From the NCBI RefSeq assembly GCF_018476525.1, contig NZ_JAHCST010000005.1, positions 62,001 through 126,000 on the forward strand: a stretch of 64,000 nucleotides of DNA. The letters are read 5' to 3'. The notes beneath the pieces were generated by a model that saw only the letters and a list, made by a program, of their open reading frames with translations, made no database searches and was not told where the DNA came from. Below are positions 10,801-22,322 of this stretch, piece by piece; position 1 is the stretch's first letter; every line of letters starts with the position of its first letter. A program made the position numbers and the translations under genes. Source of the DNA: Acrocarpospora catenulata (lineage in GTDB: Bacteria > Actinomycetota > Actinomycetes > Streptosporangiales > Streptosporangiaceae).

Positions 10801-11771
10801 ACGAGGCGGTCGAAGGGGAGGTCCTGGTGGGCGTAGGCGGTGAGGTCGGTTTCGCGTACGCGGGTGAGGAGCTGGCGGAAGGTCGGGTCGCCGGAGGTGT
10901 CGGCGCGCAGGACGAGGGTGTTGACGAAGAATCCGACCAGGTCGGTGAGGGCTTCGTCGTTACGTCCTGCCACGACGGAACCGAGGGGGATGTCGGTTCC
11001 GGCACCGAGCCGGGTGAACAGGGCGGCCACGGCCGCGTGCAGCGCCATGAACAACGTCGCGCCCTCACCACGCGCGACCCGCGACAGCCGCTCCCGCGTC
11101 TGGCGGCCCAGCAGGATCGGCACGCTCGCGCCCGCGTGCGACGACACTGCCGGCCGCGCCCGGTCGTACGGCAGGGCCAGCTGCTCCGGCAGGTCGCGGA
11201 GGTGCTCCCGCCAGTGGCCGAGCTGACGGGACATCTCACTGCCCGGGTCGGATTCGTCGCCGAGCACCTCCCGCTGCCAGAGCGAGTAGTCGGCGTACTG
11301 GACGGGGAGGGGTTGCCAGTTGGGTGCGTGTCCGGTGAGGCGGGCGGCGTAGGCGGTGGCGAGGTCGCGGGCGAGGGGTGCCATGGACCAGCCGTCGCCG
11401 GCGATGTGGTGCAGGACGATCAGGAGGGTGTGGTCGGGGAAGAGCCAGGCGCGCAGGGGGGTGTCGGTGGTGAGGTCGAAGGTGTGGCGTGCGGCTTGGG
11501 CGGGGTCGCCGTGGGGGGCGATGGTGAGGACGTCGGCGTGGTCGAGGATTTGCTGGCGTGGTTCGCCGTCGGTTTCGGGGAAGATCGTGCGGAGGCTTTC
11601 GTGTCGTGCCACGAGGTCGGCGAAGGCGGCGGTGAGGGCGGCCAGGTCCGGCGCGGCCGACAACCGCAACACCAGCGGCAGGTTGAAGCCCGCGCCCGCC
11701 GGGTCGAGCCGGCTGAGGAACCACAGCCGCTGCTGGGCGTAGGACAGCGGAATCGTCGGGGTGGTGGTCAT
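4845..11771 (-). CDS. Non-ribosomal peptide synthetase, modules 4-5 (C-A-T-C-A-T-TE)
   Basis: 2308 aa, ATG overlapping the stop of the first NRPS (ATGA). Domains: C (about 1-430, HHIAGDGWS near 124), A ([10 protein letters not shown] near 577), T ([10 protein letters not shown] near 955), C (from 1015, HHIASDGWS), A ([10 protein letters not shown] near 1595), T (near 1994), and a type I thioesterase (2043-2308) with GWSFGG, Ser2126 as nucleophile and a CGHSHM histidine. Aligned by eye to GrsA, module 4 reads D-A-L-H-L-G-L-M-C, close to the Hpg code DIFHLGLLC. Module 5 reads D-A-F-L-W-G-G-V-I, which I do not recognise. No epimerization domains are seen. The TE releases the chain; linear versus cyclic release is not decided. 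A 15-bp tandem repeat (7566-7610) sits in the second C domain. Confidence 0.95.
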   Translation of the reverse strand: MTTTPTIPLSYAQQRLWFLSRLDPAGAGFNLPLVLRLSAAPDLAALTAAFADLVARHESLRTIFPETDGEPRQQILDHADVLTIAPHGDPAQAARHTFDLTTDTPLRAWLFPDHTLLIVLHHIAGDGWSMAPLARDLATAYAARLTGHAPNWQPLPVQYADYSLWQREVLGDESDPGSEMSRQLGHWREHLRDLPEQLALPYDRARPAVSSHAGASVPILLGRQTRERLSRVARGEGATLFMALHAAVAALFTRLGAGTDIPLGSVVAGRNDEALTDLVGFFVNTLVLRADTSGDPTFRQLLTRVRETDLTAYAHQDLPFDRLVEALNPARSLSRHPLFQTMLVLQNNETAGFELGDLAAEVSEVEAATAQFDLSFNFTTELAGELVYRTELFERATAESLVTRLTLILEAAADNPDTPLSRLPVLTADEHHTILKTWNDTAYPLPNATLAELFAAQAARTPDAIAVAAPQTDPRTELTYAELDRRANTLAHQLARLGAGPDVPVAVELERGPDLLVAFLGVLKAGACYLPLAPDAPPERRAEMLARSGAVTVVDAVPATGTPEPPAVKGLPGDLAYVMYTSGSTGVPKGVAVTNQGVAAFALDRGWRAAEPVRFLFHAPHAFDASTLEIWVPLLTGGTVVVAPPGEVDLTALDRLLPRDARARVHATAGLFQVVAEESPAAFAGVGEVLTGGDVVPAAAVRRVLAHSPGLTVRALYGPTETTMCATRHTMTGNVPDRVPIGRPMDNTRGYVLDRALRPVPPGVEGELYLAGPGLARGYLGQPALTADRFVADPYGPPGERMYRTGDLARWLPDGVLDFAGRVDSQVKIRGYRVEPAEVEAVLTRHPDISHATVLPVEGRLVAYVLPAGADLDALREHAARHLPEYMIPGAFTALDELPITPNGKLDRAALPAPAAPERDDTAPRTPREDVLAGLFAGLLGLPSVGIHDDFFALGGHSLLATRLVNRIRSALGQEVGVAAVFDAPTVAGLARTLERADTGRPLVAGPRPELLPPSYAQQRLWFLSRLDALGWTYNLPLILRLDGPLQWRALSAALTDVVARHESLRTVFPEHDGQPYQKILPVEEVAGRLLTRVVIAKSKLETAVAEAARHVFDLTTEVPLKAWLLRAGRDRHVLVLLTHHIASDGWSMAPLARDLATAYAARLAGRAPGWEPLPVQYADYALWQRERGLGEQDAFWREYLAGLPDELALPYDHARPSVSDQRGGLVPVAIPADLHGRLLDLARAGGATLFMVLQAAVAALFTRLGAGTDIPLGSGSAGRTHDALDDLVGFFVNTLVLRADTSGDPSFRELLARVREADLGAYAHQDMPFDRLVEVVNPPRSLSRHPLFQTSVMLHKNQTPDFDLPGLRVQVARTSSVAGQFDLSFNLTDHELTDHELTDHEEGGITGELVYRTELFDHATAESLVTRLTLILEAAAADPGTPLSRLPILTAAERDTLLGGWNDTDQDVPDATLAELFAAQAARTPDAVAVADGETRLTYAQLDRRANTLAHDLAGRGAGPDTPVAIIMERGPGLLVAILGVLKAGACYLPLMPSLPADRRDHILTASGAGIVLTAAPDAETAGPPQVATHPDTLAYVMFTSGSTGAPKGVAVSNRGVVVMSLDLGWTEGALERVLMHAPHSFDASTFEIWPALLSGGTVVLAPPGDLDVAEVSRVIATNQVTCALFTPALFNLMADEALDALGLLRQVWTGGDLVSTTSVQRVIDACPGTVVTAGYGPTETTVIVTSHPMPAEHRVGRRVPIGRPLGNTRLYVLDRHLRLVPPGVPGEVYVGGPRVTRGYVGQPGLTAERFTADPYGTPGGRIYRTGDIARWLPDGTLEFVTRADAQVKIRGYRVEPGEIEAVLTRHPDVAHASVVAREDRPGDRRLVAYVVPADVDLFNVDLSNVDLADVREHAAALLPDYMVPAAFVPLDQLPLTPNGKVDRRALPAPQDTGPAGDLPRTPGEELLAGLFAEVLALPSVGVHDDFFALGGHSLLATRLVTRIRATLGHDLGVAALFETPTVAGLAAELGSGSSPRDALRTMLPLRRGSGRAALFCVHPGGGMSWCYSGLLRHLDPAIPVYGLQSRTLHEPGPLPASVHEVAADYLEQIRKVQPRGPYFLLGWSFGGVVAHTIAARLRAEGDEVGLLALLDGYPAAGADDDYLLDEREIMALAFDGLDVLADVDGDVSPERVLAILREKGSAFGSLDADVVAALLRVTVNNGRLLREYTPPVFRGDALLFQAGREGGLAERVALWRPHITGRVETRVLDCGHSHMTSPPSLSAVGSVVGPILAAVNKPKESRSWLK
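7566..7610. repeat. Three perfect 15-bp tandem repeats inside an NRPS C domain
   Basis: The unit CTCGTGGTCGGTGAG is repeated three times without change. On the coding (minus) strand it gives LTDHE repeats in a loop of the module-5 condensation domain. It is in frame and probably a slippage expansion in a surface loop. Confidence 0.9.
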
Positions 11772-14700
11772 CGGCCCTCCCTGGCGGCGAGCGCGCGGGG
11801 CCGCAGCTTCGGCCGGGCCGGCGCGCTGTCGGGTGGCGCGGTCAGACGGGCGGCGAGCGAGGCCGCGGTCGGCGCCTCGAACAGGGCGACCACCGTGAGG
11901 TCGACGTCGAGCGCCGCGCGGACGCGGTTGACCAGGCGGGTGGCCAGCAGCGAGTGCCCGCCCAGGTCGAAGAAGTTGTCGTCCGGGCCGACCTGCGGCA
12001 GGGAGAGCACGTCCGCGAACAGCCGGCACAGGGCCTCTTCCTGCGGCGTGCGCGGCGCGGTGGTCCCGATCTGGGTCTGTGGCGCGGGCAGCGCCCGGCG
12101 GTCGACCTTGCCGTTCGCGGTGAGCGGCAGCCGGTCCAGGGTCACGAAGGCGGCCGGGACCATGTAGTCGGGCAGGCTGAGCGCGGCGTGCGCCCGTACC
12201 GCGGGCACGTCGGCCGTGCCGTCGGCGGGTACCAGGTAGGCGACCAGGCGGCGGTCGCCGGGCCGGTCCTCGCGGGGGACCACGGCGGCGTGGGCCACGT
12301 CCGGGTGGCGGGTGAGCACGGTCTCGATCTCGCCGGGCTCGACCCGGTAGCCGCGGATCTTGACCTGGCCGTCGGCGCGTCCGACGAAGTCGAGCACGCC
12401 GTCCGGCAGCCGGCGGGCCAGGTCGCCGGTTCGGTAGAGGCGTTCGCCCGGCGGGCCGTACGGGTCGGCGACGAAGCGCTCGGCGGTCAGGCCCGGCTGG
12501 GCGACGTAGCCGCGGGCCAGGCCGGAGCCGCCGACGTACAGTTCGCCGGTCACGCCGGGCGGCACGATCCGCAGCCAGCGGTCCAGGACGTACAGACGGG
12601 TGTTGTCCATCGGCGTGCCGATCGGCATGGTGCGCCCGTCGGCCTCGCTCACCGGATGCCAGGACGAGATGACCGTGGTCTCGGTGGTGCCCCAGGCGGT
12701 GGCCACCTGGGTGCCGGAGCCGCGGCGCAGCAGCCGGGCCACCGACTCCACCGACACGACGTCACCGGCCGCCCAGACCAGGCGCAGCCCCGCCAGCGCG
12801 TCCGGCGCGTCCTCGACCATCAGGTGGAACAGGGCCGCGGTGAACACCGCCGAGGTGACCCCGCCCGACCGGATGGTCCTGGCCAGGACCTCGGTGTCCA
12901 GGTCCCCGGCCGGCGCCACCACGATCCGCCCGCCGGACAGCAACGGCGTCCAGATGTCGAACGTGGACGCGTCGAACGCCAGCGCCGAGTGCATCAGCGC
13001 GCGGTCCGGCGGCTCGGCCCGCCACCGGCTGTCCAGCGCGAAGTCCACGACGTTGCGCTGGGTGACGAGGATGCCCTTCGGCGCGCCGGTCGAGCCGGAG
13101 GTGTACATGATGTACGCCCCCTGGTCGGGGTGGATTCCGATGTCCGGCGGCAGGTCACGGGAAGCACGGTCGGGCCGGAGCACGGTCAGTCCGGACGTGT
13201 CGGGGCCGTCGGTGATCAGGATGCGCGCCCCGGTCTGCCGGATCATGAACTCGCGGCGGCCGGGCGGCGCGTTGTGCGGCAGCGGCAGGTAGACGCCGCC
13301 TGCCTTGAGCACGCCGAGCACGCTCACCACGTACTCCGCCGACCGTCGCTGCAGAATCGCGACCGGCTCGTCTCTGCCGACCCCCTCGCCGGCCAGGCGG
13401 CAGGCCAGCGCGTTGGCGCGCCGGTCCAGCTCGGCGTAGGTCAGCAGCACGTCGTCGTCGTGCACGGCGACCGCGTCGGGCGTCCGCCGCGCCTGCGCCG
13501 CGAACAGCTCGGGCAGCGAGCCGACCGGCGTCACGCGCGCGGTGTCGTTCCAGCCGCGCGTCAGGCAGTCACGCTCGGACGGGGTGAGGATCTCGACCCG
13601 GCCGATGGGCAGGTCCGGTTCGGCGGCCACGGCGTCGAGCAGCCGCAGCAGCCGGTCGGCCATGCTTTCCACGGTCGCCCGGTCGAACAGCTCGGTCCGG
13701 AACCGGAGGTCGGCGGTGATGCCCTCCGGCGTGCGGTCCTCGCCGTGGTTCTCGACCATGCTGATGGACAGGTCGAAGTCGACAGGACCGACCCGGATCG
13801 CGTCCCCGCCGCCCGCGCCCGCGTCCACCTCGGCGGTCACGCCGTCGAGCGCGAACTCGGCGCGCACGTTGTTCTGGAGCACCAGCATGGTCTGGAACAG
13901 CGGATGCCGGGCCAGCGAGCGGGCCGGGTTGAGCGCCTCGACCAGCCGGTCGAACGGCAGATCCTGGTGGGCGTACGCGCCGAGGTCGGCCTCGCGGACC
14001 CGGGCCAGCAGTTCGCGGAAGCTCGGGTCGCCTGAGGTGTCGGCGCGCAGCACCAGCGAGTTGACGAAGAAGCCGACCAGGTCGTCCAGGGCCTCGTCGC
14101 CGCGGCCCGCGACGGCCAGGCCGAGGGGGATGTCGGTGCCCGCGCCCAGCCGGGTGTAGAGCGCGGCCACCGCCGCGTGCATGACCATGAACAGGGTGGC
14201 GCCGCTCTCCCTGGCCAGGCCCGCCAGCCGGTTGTGCAGCTCGCCGGGCACCTGGAACGACACCAGGTCGCCGCGGTGGTCCGACACGCTCGGCCGTGGC
14301 CGGTCGTACGGCAGCGCCAGCTCCTCGGGGAGCTCGCTGAGCCGGTCCCGCCAGAAGGCCAGGTGGTCGCTGGTGTCGAGGTCGTGCTGCCAGAGCGCGT
14401 AGTCGGCGTACTGCACCGGCAGCGGCGGCCAGTCCGGCGCGCGTTCCGCCGCCCTCGCGGCGTACGCGGAGCTCAGGTCGCGGGCGAGCGGGCCCATGGA
14501 CCAGCCGTCACCGGCGATGTGGTGGAGCACCAGCACGAGCACGTGCTCGTCCGGGGCCTGGCGCAGCAGCCAGGCCTTGAGCGGGGTGTCGGCGGTCAGG
14601 TCGAACTGGTGCCCGGCCGCCGCGGCGACCTGCTCGTCCAGCGCGTCCGGCTCGACGTCGGCGACGGTGAGGAAGTCCCCGGCGGTGACGCCCGGCAGGA

Positions 14701-17700
14701 TGCGCTGCCGTGGCTCGCCCCCGATCTCGGGGAAGACGGTGCGCAGGCTCTCGTGCCGGTTCACCACGTCGGTCAGGGCGCCGGTCAGCGCGGCGGTGTC
14801 CAGGGGGCCGCGCAGCCGCAACACCAGCGGCCAGCCCAGGCCGTTCAACCGGCTGAGGAACCACAACCGCTGCTGGGCGGAGGAGAGCGGCAGGTCGTCC
14901 GGGCGCGGGCGGGCGACCAGCGGGGGCGCGGCGTCGGCCGTCGCCCGGGCCAGGGCTTCGGCCAGACCGGCGGGGGAGGGCGACTCGAAGACCGCCGCGA
15001 CGCCGAGGTCGCGGCCGAGCGCCGCCCTGATCCGGTTGACCAGGCGGGTGGCGAGCAGCGAGTGCCCGCCGAGGGCGAAGAAGTCGTCGTGCGCGCCGAC
15101 CGCGGGCAGCCCGAGCAGGTCGGCGAAGAGGTTGGCGACGATCTCCTCGTGCGGGGTGCGCGCCGTGTCCGCGCCCGTCCGCACCGCGGGGGTCGGGAGC
15201 GCGTCCCGGTCGAGCTTGCCGTTCGGGGTGAGCGGCAGCCGGTCCAGCGCCACGTACGCCGCCGGGAGCATGTAGTCGGGCAGCGTGCGGGCGGCCAGCG
15301 CGGCCACCGCGGGCACGTCCCGGTCGGTCGCGCCGACCAGGTAGCCGATCAGGCGCTCGTCCCGGACCGCCACGTGTGCGTCGGCGACGGCCGGGTGCGC
15401 GGTCAGCGCCGACTCGATCTCGCCCGGTTCGACGCGGTAGCCGCGTACCTTCACCTGGGCGTCGGTGCGGCCGATGAACTCCAGCGTGCCGTCGGGCCGT
15501 CGCCGGGTGAGGTCGCCGGTGCGGTAGAGGCGGGCGCCTGGCGGGCCGTACGGGTCGGCGACGAAGCGTTCCGCGGTGAGCGCGGGCTGGCCGAGGTAGC
15601 CGCGGGCCAGGCCGTTCCCGCCGATGTAGAGCTCGCCCGGCACGCCGGGCGGCACCGGGCGCAGCCACTCGTCGAGCACGTAGAGGCGGGTGTTGTCCAT
15701 CGGGCCGCCCAGCGGGACGGACGCCGGGACGGTGGCCGCGTCCGTCAGCGGGTGCCGGGTGGAGCAGGTGGTGGTCTCGGTCGGGCCGTACAACGCGCGG
15801 ATGGTGAGCCAGGGCCGGCCGTCGAGCACGCGGCGGACGGCCGCGGCGGACACCACGTCGCCGCCGGTGAGGACCTCCCGCACACCGTCGAAGTTGGCCG
15901 GCTCCTCGGCGAGCGCCGAGAACAGGCCGGAGGTCAGCCAGAGCCGGGTGACGCCGAGCGCCGGGTCGATCCGGGTCAGCGCGCCGGGCGGGGCGATCAC
16001 GATGCGGCCGCCGCGCAGCAGCGGGACCCAGAGCTCGTGCACGGACGCGTCGAAGCCGGTCGGCGAGTGCATGAGCACGGTCTGCGGAGCCGTCCACACC
16101 TCGTCGGAGACGAAACCGGCCGCGTTGCGGTGGGTCAGCGCGACGCCCTTGGGCACCCCGGTGGAGCCGGAGGTGAACATCACGTACGCCAGGTGGTCGG
16201 GCCGCGGATCCACCAGCGGGGCGTTGTCCCGGCGTCCGGCCGGGCAGGGCAGCACGTGCCGGGTGCCGCCCACGCCGGGCCGGTCGGTGACCAGGATGTC
16301 CGCGCCCGCCTGCTCGATCATCAGGCGCAGCCGCTCGGGCGGCGCGTCGACGGGCAGCGGCACGTAGCAGGCGCCCGCCTTCAGCACGCCGAGCACGGTC
16401 ACGACCAGCTCGGCCGACCGGTCGAGCAGCACCGCGACCGGCGTGTCGGGGCCGGCGCCGAGCGCGGCCAGTTCGTGCGCGACCAGGTTGGCGCGCCGGT
16501 CGAGGTCGCGGTAGCTCAGCTCGGTCGCGCCGTCCGTGACGGCCGGCGCGTCCGGCGTGCGGACGAGCTGCTGGTCGAAGAGCCTGACCAAGGTGGGGTA
16601 GGCGATGTCGCGCCCGGTCTCGTTCCAGGCGCCGAGGATCGTCCGCCGTTCGTCGCCGGTGAGGACGGGCAGGCGGCTGAGCGGGGTGTCGGGGTTCTCG
16701 GCCGCCGCTTGGAGGATCAGCGTCAGCCGGGTGACCAGGCTCTCTGCCGTGGCCCGCTCGAACAGCTCGGTGCGGTAGATCAGCTCACCGGTGATGCCGC
16801 CGGACGGCTGGTCGGTGAGGTTGAAGAACAGGTCGAACTGGGCCGCCGAGGAGGTGGCGGAGCGGGTGTCCACGGACAGGCCCGCCAGGTCGAACCCGAT
16901 CGTCTCGTTGTTCTGGAGCACCAGCATGGTCTGGAAGAGGGGGTGCCGGCTGAGGGAGCGCGCCGGGTTGAGGGCTTCGACGAGACGGTCGAAGGGGAGG
17001 TCCTGGTGGGCGAACGCGGTGAGGTCGGTTTCGCGTACCCGGGTGAGGAGCTGGCGGAAGGTCGGGTCGCCGGAGGTGTCGGCGCGCAGGACCAGGGTGT
17101 TGACGAAGAACCCGACCAGGTCGGTGAGGGCTTCGTCGTTACGTCCCGCCACGACCGAACCGAGGGGGATGTCGGTCCCCGCGCCGAGCCGGGTGAACAG
17201 GGCCGCCACGGCCGCGTGCACGGCCATGAACAACGTCGCGCCGCTCTCGCGGGCCAGCCCGAGCAGCGCCTCGTGCACGGCCGCCGGGATGGCGAAGGGA
17301 AGCAGCTCGCCCTGGTAGCTGGAGGAGGTCGGCCGCGGCCGGTCGTACGGCAACGCGAGCTCATCGGGGATACCGGCCAGAGTGTCCCGCCAGAAGGCCA
17401 CGTCGCCCGTGCTGTCGAGCTCGCGCTGCCAGAGCGCGTAGTCGGCGTACTGGACGGGGAGGGGTTGCCAGTCGGGTGCGTGTCCGGTGAGGCGGGCGGC
17501 GTAGGCGGTGGCGAGGTCGCGGGCGAGGGGTGCCATGGACCAGCCGTCGCCGGCGATGTGGTGCAGGACGATCAGGAGGGTGTGGTCGGGGAAGAGCCAG
17601 GCGCGCAGGGGGGTGTCGGTGGTGAGGTCGAAGGTGTGGCGTGCGGCTTGGGCGGGGTCGCCGTGGGTGGCGATGGTGAGGACGTCGGCGTGGTCGAGGA

Positions 17701-20700
17701 TTTGCTGGCGTGGTTCGCCGTCGGTTTCGGGGAAGATCGTGCGGAGGCTTTCGTGTCGTGCCACGAGGTCGGCGAAGGCGGCGGTGAGGGCGGCCACGTC
17801 GGGCGCGGCCGACAACCGCAACACCAGCGGCAGGTTGTAGGTCCAGCCGAGCGGATCGAGCCGGGTCAGCAGCCACACGCGGCGCTGCGCGTACGACAAC
17901 GGCAGGGACTCGGGGCGTTCGCGCACGCTCAGGGCCGGGCCCGCCTCGCCGGAACCGGCGAGGACCTGCGCCAGCCCGGCCACCGTGGGCGAGGCGAAGA
18001 GCGTGGCGACGGCCAGGTCGCGGCCGAGCACCGCGCGGATCCGGTTGATCAGGCGGGTGGCCAGCAGCGAGTGCCCGCCCAGGTCGAAGAAGCTGTCGTC
18101 GATGCCGACCCGGGAGTGCCCCAGCAGGTCGGTGACCATCTCGCAGAGCGTGCGCTCCAGCGGGGTGCGCGGCCCGCGGCCGGAGATCTCGCCGCCGAAG
18201 TCCGGCTCGGGCAGCGCCCGGCGGTCCAGTTTGCCGCTCGTGTTCAGCGGCAGCCGGTCCAGGAACGTGAACGCCGCCGGGACCATGTAAGCGGGAAGCC
18301 GCGCGCCCAGCGCCGTCCGCAGTTCGGCGACCAGGAGACCGCGCCGCCGCGTCGCGATGGGATCGTTGGTGAACGGCCCCGCGACGGACGTCGCCAGATA
18401 GGTCCCGTCCACGGCCGCGTCGGCGGCCCTGGTGAAGACGACGTCGAGGCGCTCCTCGTCGTGCGGCGACCAGGTGATCGCGGCCTGGTAGCCGTACCGG
18501 GCGGCCAGTTCCGGCCACCGCTCGGGATCGGGCCCCGAGGTCTCCGCGGCCCTGATCGCCGCCACCGGCGGGAGCAGCCCCTCCTGGACCGCCCGCGCCG
18601 CCGCGACCTCTCCGGCCACCCGGCCGTTCGGCACCCCCGTCAGCCGGAACCCGCCCGGAGCGCCCGCGAAAAGATCGTGGCTCTCGACCGCCTCGTCCCA
18701 TGACACCGCGGGCAGCGTGGCCAGCCGGCGCGCCCTGACCGGGCCCTTGTGGAGGACGACGTCGTAGCGGTGGCGGGTCAGTTCGTTGTGATCGGCCCCG
18801 CGCTTGATCCGCACGTCCACGGCCGCGGCGTCCAGCGTGGCGAAGAAGTCGGGGTCGACGAGCAGTTCCTTCTCCAGCGCGACGGCTTGCTCGACCTCGC
18901 GCCGCAGAGTCACGGCGTCCTCGCCGTCGCCGGCCTGCCCGAGCCGGATCGCGGTCCACATCGCCCGGACGAGACGGAGGTTGCGCACATCGCCCACGAA
19001 GATCCGGCCGCCCGGCCGGATCAGGCCGAGCAGCTGGTTCAGCACCCGGCGCAGGTAGTCCTCGTCGGGGAAGTACTGGATGACCGAGTTGATGATCACG
19101 GTGTCGAAGTGACCGGCGGGCAGTCCGTCGAGCACGTCGGCCGCCTGGGCGGCGAGCCTGACCTTCGCGGCCAGCTCCGGCACGGACGGCAGCCAGGCGC
19201 GCAGGCCCTCGATCGCGGGCGCCGAGTAGTCGGTCCCCCAGTACTCCTCGGCGAACGGCGCGATCTCCGACAGGATCAGGCCGGACCCGACGCCGACCTC
19301 CAGCACGCGCTGTGGCCCGAACGCCAGCACGCGGTCCACGATCGCCTGCCGCCAGCGGGCCATCTGCTCCTCGGGGATGGCGTCGCCGGTGTAGCTGCTG
19401 TTCCAGCCGGAGAAGTCCGAGCCGAACCCGCGGTGGTCGATCTCGGTGTACACCTCGTCGTAGATCTGCCGCCATTCGTCGACGTGCTGCCCGGCGCCCT
19501 CCTGGTGGGACGCGGCGTCCTCGGCCGGCACCACGTACGCGGCCAGGCGGCGCTCGCCGTGCCGGTCCTCGTGGACCACGACCCGCGCCTGCTCGACGGC
19601 GGGGTGCGCGCCGAGCGTGGCCTCGATCTCGCCGAGTTCGATCCGCAGGCCGCGGACCTTGACCTGGTCGTCCGCCCGCCCCAGGTAGGCCAGCTGCCCG
19701 TCGGGGAGCCTGCGGACCAGGTCGCCGGTCCGGTACATGCGGCTGCCGTCGGCGGCGAACGGGTCGGCCACGAACCGCTCGGCGGTCAGGCCGGGGCGGC
19801 GCACGTAGCCGCGGGCGAGCGCGTCGCCGCCGGCGTACAGCTCGCCCTCCTCGGCCGGGTTCAGCCGGCCGTCCAGCACGTACAGCCGGGTGGCGCCGAC
19901 GGGCAGGCCGATCGGCGGCGCGTCGTGACCGGCCACCAGCGGGCGGCTGATCGTCACGGCCATGGTCGCCTCGGTCGGGCCGTAGGCGTTGACCATGCGG
20001 CGGCCCGGGGCCCAGGCGCGCACCAGGGCGGGCGGGCAGGCCTCACCGCCGACCAGCAGGCCACGCAACTCCGGCAACTCGGACGGTCCGGGCGAGGGTG
20101 CGGTGGCCAGCACCGACGGCGGGACGATCGAGTAGTTCACGCCGTGCTCGGCGAAGAAGCCGCTCAGCTCGGCGCCGCCCACGAGCTCCGGCGGCGCGAT
20201 CGCGAGGGCGGCGCCCGAGCCCAGCGCCAGCAGGAGCTCGATGATCGAGGCGTCGAAGCTCGGCGACGCCATGAGCGCGACCACTCCGCCGGGCTCGACC
20301 CCGGCGCTGCTCAGCAGGTCCTCGGTGAACTCCGCGATCCCCGCGTGCGTCACCGCGACGCCCTTCGGCCGTCCGGTCGAACCCGAGGTGTAGATCACGT
20401 ACGCCAGCTGGGACGGCAGCAACCCGCCCGGTGAGCCGGCGTCTCCGGCCAGGTCCTCGACCAGGTCGGTGCCGAAGTCGTCGACGACCTCGCCGACGAG
20501 GATGTGCTCGACGCCGGGGGTCTCGGGCAGGCCGGGCGCGAGCTCCGCCGTGGTCAGCAGGCAGCGGGGCCGCGTGTCGGCGCACATGAACGCGATCCGT
20601 TCGGCCGGCAGGCGCGGGTCGACCGGCATGAAGGCGCCGCCGGCCCGCATGGCGGCCAGCATGGCGACCACCAGGTCAGCCGAGCGCGGCAGGGCCAGCG

Positions 20701-20869
20701 CCACCACCTCGTCGGTGCCGACGCCCCGCGCCGCCAGGGCGCGCGCCGTCCGGTCGACCCGCGCCGCCAGCTCCGCGTACGTGCGCACGTGGCCGCCGGC
20801 GATCAGCGCCGGCGCGGCCGGGGTCTCGGCGGCCCACCGCCTGACCAGGTCGGGGATCGTGTACCACAT
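11768..20869 (-). CDS. Non-ribosomal peptide synthetase, modules 1-3 (A-nMT-T-C-A-T-C-A-T)
   Basis: 3033 aa, ATG two bases after the MbtH stop. It begins directly with an A domain ([12 protein letters not shown]), so it is the loading/initiation protein. Module 1 has an N-methyltransferase embedded after A8 (SAM motif VLEVGVGSG near residue 523; MT roughly 466-780), then T ([10 protein letters not shown] near 926). C-A-T follows (HHIAGDGWS near 1103, A3 core near 1563, T near 1936), then C-A-T (2118, 2586, 2970). Codes read by eye: module 1 D-A-I-I-L-G-A-M-A; module 2 D-A-H-W-L-G-L-T-C; module 3 D-A-F-V-W-A-A-V-I. The A5 motif of module 3 is AWGTTE instead of YGPTE. The first residue should be N-methylated. 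There is no epimerase or terminal TE; the chain passes to the downstream NRPS. Confidence 0.95.
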   Translation of the reverse strand: MWYTIPDLVRRWAAETPAAPALIAGGHVRTYAELAARVDRTARALAARGVGTDEVVALALPRSADLVVAMLAAMRAGGAFMPVDPRLPAERIAFMCADTRPRCLLTTAELAPGLPETPGVEHILVGEVVDDFGTDLVEDLAGDAGSPGGLLPSQLAYVIYTSGSTGRPKGVAVTHAGIAEFTEDLLSSAGVEPGGVVALMASPSFDASIIELLLALGSGAALAIAPPELVGGAELSGFFAEHGVNYSIVPPSVLATAPSPGPSELPELRGLLVGGEACPPALVRAWAPGRRMVNAYGPTEATMAVTISRPLVAGHDAPPIGLPVGATRLYVLDGRLNPAEEGELYAGGDALARGYVRRPGLTAERFVADPFAADGSRMYRTGDLVRRLPDGQLAYLGRADDQVKVRGLRIELGEIEATLGAHPAVEQARVVVHEDRHGERRLAAYVVPAEDAASHQEGAGQHVDEWRQIYDEVYTEIDHRGFGSDFSGWNSSYTGDAIPEEQMARWRQAIVDRVLAFGPQRVLEVGVGSGLILSEIAPFAEEYWGTDYSAPAIEGLRAWLPSVPELAAKVRLAAQAADVLDGLPAGHFDTVIINSVIQYFPDEDYLRRVLNQLLGLIRPGGRIFVGDVRNLRLVRAMWTAIRLGQAGDGEDAVTLRREVEQAVALEKELLVDPDFFATLDAAAVDVRIKRGADHNELTRHRYDVVLHKGPVRARRLATLPAVSWDEAVESHDLFAGAPGGFRLTGVPNGRVAGEVAAARAVQEGLLPPVAAIRAAETSGPDPERWPELAARYGYQAAITWSPHDEERLDVVFTRAADAAVDGTYLATSVAGPFTNDPIATRRRGLLVAELRTALGARLPAYMVPAAFTFLDRLPLNTSGKLDRRALPEPDFGGEISGRGPRTPLERTLCEMVTDLLGHSRVGIDDSFFDLGGHSLLATRLINRIRAVLGRDLAVATLFASPTVAGLAQVLAGSGEAGPALSVRERPESLPLSYAQRRVWLLTRLDPLGWTYNLPLVLRLSAAPDVAALTAAFADLVARHESLRTIFPETDGEPRQQILDHADVLTIATHGDPAQAARHTFDLTTDTPLRAWLFPDHTLLIVLHHIAGDGWSMAPLARDLATAYAARLTGHAPDWQPLPVQYADYALWQRELDSTGDVAFWRDTLAGIPDELALPYDRPRPTSSSYQGELLPFAIPAAVHEALLGLARESGATLFMAVHAAVAALFTRLGAGTDIPLGSVVAGRNDEALTDLVGFFVNTLVLRADTSGDPTFRQLLTRVRETDLTAFAHQDLPFDRLVEALNPARSLSRHPLFQTMLVLQNNETIGFDLAGLSVDTRSATSSAAQFDLFFNLTDQPSGGITGELIYRTELFERATAESLVTRLTLILQAAAENPDTPLSRLPVLTGDERRTILGAWNETGRDIAYPTLVRLFDQQLVRTPDAPAVTDGATELSYRDLDRRANLVAHELAALGAGPDTPVAVLLDRSAELVVTVLGVLKAGACYVPLPVDAPPERLRLMIEQAGADILVTDRPGVGGTRHVLPCPAGRRDNAPLVDPRPDHLAYVMFTSGSTGVPKGVALTHRNAAGFVSDEVWTAPQTVLMHSPTGFDASVHELWVPLLRGGRIVIAPPGALTRIDPALGVTRLWLTSGLFSALAEEPANFDGVREVLTGGDVVSAAAVRRVLDGRPWLTIRALYGPTETTTCSTRHPLTDAATVPASVPLGGPMDNTRLYVLDEWLRPVPPGVPGELYIGGNGLARGYLGQPALTAERFVADPYGPPGARLYRTGDLTRRRPDGTLEFIGRTDAQVKVRGYRVEPGEIESALTAHPAVADAHVAVRDERLIGYLVGATDRDVPAVAALAARTLPDYMLPAAYVALDRLPLTPNGKLDRDALPTPAVRTGADTARTPHEEIVANLFADLLGLPAVGAHDDFFALGGHSLLATRLVNRIRAALGRDLGVAAVFESPSPAGLAEALARATADAAPPLVARPRPDDLPLSSAQQRLWFLSRLNGLGWPLVLRLRGPLDTAALTGALTDVVNRHESLRTVFPEIGGEPRQRILPGVTAGDFLTVADVEPDALDEQVAAAAGHQFDLTADTPLKAWLLRQAPDEHVLVLVLHHIAGDGWSMGPLARDLSSAYAARAAERAPDWPPLPVQYADYALWQHDLDTSDHLAFWRDRLSELPEELALPYDRPRPSVSDHRGDLVSFQVPGELHNRLAGLARESGATLFMVMHAAVAALYTRLGAGTDIPLGLAVAGRGDEALDDLVGFFVNSLVLRADTSGDPSFRELLARVREADLGAYAHQDLPFDRLVEALNPARSLARHPLFQTMLVLQNNVRAEFALDGVTAEVDAGAGGGDAIRVGPVDFDLSISMVENHGEDRTPEGITADLRFRTELFDRATVESMADRLLRLLDAVAAEPDLPIGRVEILTPSERDCLTRGWNDTARVTPVGSLPELFAAQARRTPDAVAVHDDDVLLTYAELDRRANALACRLAGEGVGRDEPVAILQRRSAEYVVSVLGVLKAGGVYLPLPHNAPPGRREFMIRQTGARILITDGPDTSGLTVLRPDRASRDLPPDIGIHPDQGAYIMYTSGSTGAPKGILVTQRNVVDFALDSRWRAEPPDRALMHSALAFDASTFDIWTPLLSGGRIVVAPAGDLDTEVLARTIRSGGVTSAVFTAALFHLMVEDAPDALAGLRLVWAAGDVVSVESVARLLRRGSGTQVATAWGTTETTVISSWHPVSEADGRTMPIGTPMDNTRLYVLDRWLRIVPPGVTGELYVGGSGLARGYVAQPGLTAERFVADPYGPPGERLYRTGDLARRLPDGVLDFVGRADGQVKIRGYRVEPGEIETVLTRHPDVAHAAVVPREDRPGDRRLVAYLVPADGTADVPAVRAHAALSLPDYMVPAAFVTLDRLPLTANGKVDRRALPAPQTQIGTTAPRTPQEEALCRLFADVLSLPQVGPDDNFFDLGGHSLLATRLVNRVRAALDVDLTVVALFEAPTAASLAARLTAPPDSAPARPKLRPRALAAREGR

Positions 20870-20871
20870 GG

Positions 20872-21090
20872 CTACGACCGGCCGGTACGCAGCGCCGCCA
20901 CCAGGCTCGCGGGGCGCATGTCGGTCCAGTGCTCGGCCACGTAGTCCAGGCACTCGCGGCGGCTCCCGGCCGTCAGCACGACCTGCCACCCGGCCGGCAC
21001 ATCGGCGAACTCCGGCCACAACGAGTGCTGGCCCTCCGCGTTCACAAGAACCCGGTACACCGCCGCGTCGTCCTCGAACGGGTTGCTCAT
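20872..21090 (-). CDS. MbtH-family adenylation-domain partner
   Basis: 72 aa. The ATG at 21,090 (MSNPFEDD) has GGAG seven bases upstream and is preferred over longer in-frame starts, since MbtH proteins begin NPF. The family core is present: NPFEDD, the [12 protein letters not shown] segment and AGWQVV, with the two invariant tryptophans. MbtH proteins bind and stabilise A domains of the same cluster. It is the first gene of the leftward operon, so its promoter should drive both NRPS genes and the tailoring genes beyond. Confidence 0.95.
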   Translation of the reverse strand: MSNPFEDDAAVYRVLVNAEGQHSLWPEFADVPAGWQVVLTAGSRRECLDYVAEHWTDMRPASLVAALRTGRS

Positions 21091-21156
21091 GGATCTCTCC
21101 ATAGGTCGGTGAAGCGAGTGGACGAGATCATCGTCAGCGGCCGTGCGAAGAACGGA

Positions 21157-21196
21157 CAACCCTTAATCTCGACCCTTATTCAGCGACCCCTGAACC
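21157..21196. promoter_or_regulatory. Three direct repeats (ACCCTT core) in the divergent MbtH-HmaS promoter region
   Basis: CAACCCTTAATCT (21157-21169), CGACCCTTATTCAG (21170-21183) and CGACCCCTGAACC (21184-21196) follow each other with a 13-14 base period. A fourth, looser copy (GACCCTTTGA, from 21250) overlaps the -35 of the rightward promoter. Placement between the two large operons suggests a pathway-regulator binding site, for example for the LAL or the LuxR-type response regulator. This is inference only. Confidence 0.45.
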
Positions 21197-21247
21197 ATTT
21201 ATCGGCACCCCTCGGAAAACGCCGAGCTCCTATTCCCCGCCATTTCG

Positions 21248-21277
21248 TTGACCCTTTGAAAAATGCCTTCGTAGGCT
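21248..21277 (+). promoter_or_regulatory. Candidate promoter of the Hpg / building-block operon
   Basis: TTGACC (21248-21253), 18 bases, TAGGCT (21272-21277), placing the transcript start near 21284 and about 34 bases before the HmaS ATG. It resembles a principal-sigma promoter. The rest of 21091-21317 holds the direct repeats and no gene. Confidence 0.5.
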
Positions 21278-21317
21278 GCTGAGCGAATTAATCCGGTCCA
21301 TTTCCGTGGGGGTACTC

Positions 21318-22322
21318 ATGACGCACCGAACGGCTGGATCGCATGCCGCGATCGACCACGTCGAGCTGTACGTGGGCGACGCGGCCGCCCGGTCCGGCGA
21401 ATTCGTCCAGCGGTACGGCTTCCACGTCGCCGGACGGCGGCACGCGGCGGATCACGAGTCGGTCGTGCTGCGCCGGGGCCACATCACCCTCGTGGTCACC
21501 CAGGGAACCGCCGACGACCACCCCGCCAGCGCGTACGTCCTGCAGCACGGGGACGGCGTGGCCACCATCGCCCTGCGGGTGCCGGACGCGGCGGCGGCCA
21601 CGGCCGACGCCCTGGCCGCCGGCGCCGAGCGGCTGCGCGAGGGGATCGCCGGCTTCGGCGACGTCGCCCACGTCTTCGTCGACGGCCCGGCCGGCCCGGC
21701 CGGCCCGGCCGACTCTGACGAACCCGCCCCGCCCGGCCTGACCGACATCGACCACGTGGCCGTCTGCCTGGAGTCCGGCACCCTGGCCGACACCGTCGCC
21801 CACTACGAGCGCGCGTTCGGCTGGCAGCAGATCTTCGAGGAGAACATCCACGTCGGCGCGCAGGCCATGCAGTCCAAAGTGGTGCAGAGCCGCTCCGGCG
21901 AGGTCACCATCACCCTGCTGCAGCCCCTGCCCGGCGCCCAGCCCGGCCAGATCGACGACTTCCTCAAGAACCACGGCGGCTCCGGCGTGCAGCACCTGGC
22001 CTTCAGCGTGCCCGACATCCTGCGCGCGGTGGACGAGCTGGGCGAGCGCGGCGTGCGTTTCCTGAGCACGCCCGGCCCCTACTACCAGGAGCTGGCCGGC
22101 CGTCTCGACCACCCGGCGCATCCGGTGTCGGCGCTGCGCAGCCGCGGCATCCTGGCCGACCAGGACCACGACGGCCAGCTCTTCCAGATCTTCACCCGCT
22201 CCGAGCACCCGCGCGGCACCCTGTTCATGGAGCTGATCGAACGGCAGGGCGCCACCACGTTCGGCAGCAACAACATCCGCAAGCTCTACGAGGCCGTCGA
22301 GCGCGCCACCAGGGACGCCTGA
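21318..22322 (+). CDS. hmaS: 4-Hydroxymandelate synthase (HPPD-like Fe(II) dioxygenase)
   Basis: 334 aa from the ATG at 21318 (GGGGG six bases upstream); a GTG 12 bases earlier is possible. Two vicinal-oxygen-chelate halves are seen, with iron ligands H146 (DIDHVAV), H226 (GVQHLAF) and E305 (FMELIER). The stretch SKVVQSRSGEVTITL matches hydroxymandelate synthases rather than HPPD, whose equivalent reads SKVM..GNGRVKFPI. It converts 4-hydroxyphenylpyruvate to 4-hydroxymandelate, the first step to 4-hydroxyphenylglycine. The call is strongly supported by Hmo and HpgT directly downstream. It overlaps Hmo by TGATG. Confidence 0.92.
   Translation: MTHRTAGSHAAIDHVELYVGDAAARSGEFVQRYGFHVAGRRHAADHESVVLRRGHITLVVTQGTADDHPASAYVLQHGDGVATIALRVPDAAAATADALAAGAERLREGIAGFGDVAHVFVDGPAGPAGPADSDEPAPPGLTDIDHVAVCLESGTLADTVAHYERAFGWQQIFEENIHVGAQAMQSKVVQSRSGEVTITLLQPLPGAQPGQIDDFLKNHGGSGVQHLAFSVPDILRAVDELGERGVRFLSTPGPYYQELAGRLDHPAHPVSALRSRGILADQDHDGQLFQIFTRSEHPRGTLFMELIERQGATTFGSNNIRKLYEAVERATRDA

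Noticed and set aside
4944-12167. A 2407-aa plus-strand frame across the NRPS
   Set aside because: It is a shadow of the minus-strand NRPS: Gly/Arg/Gln-rich repetitive composition, no domain, no ribosome site. The minus strand shows full C-A-T-TE motifs.
21318-22322. Call as 4-hydroxyphenylpyruvate dioxygenase (tyrosine catabolism)
   Set aside because: The SKVVQS-SG-VT segment and the directly following Hmo and HpgT genes indicate hydroxymandelate synthase.
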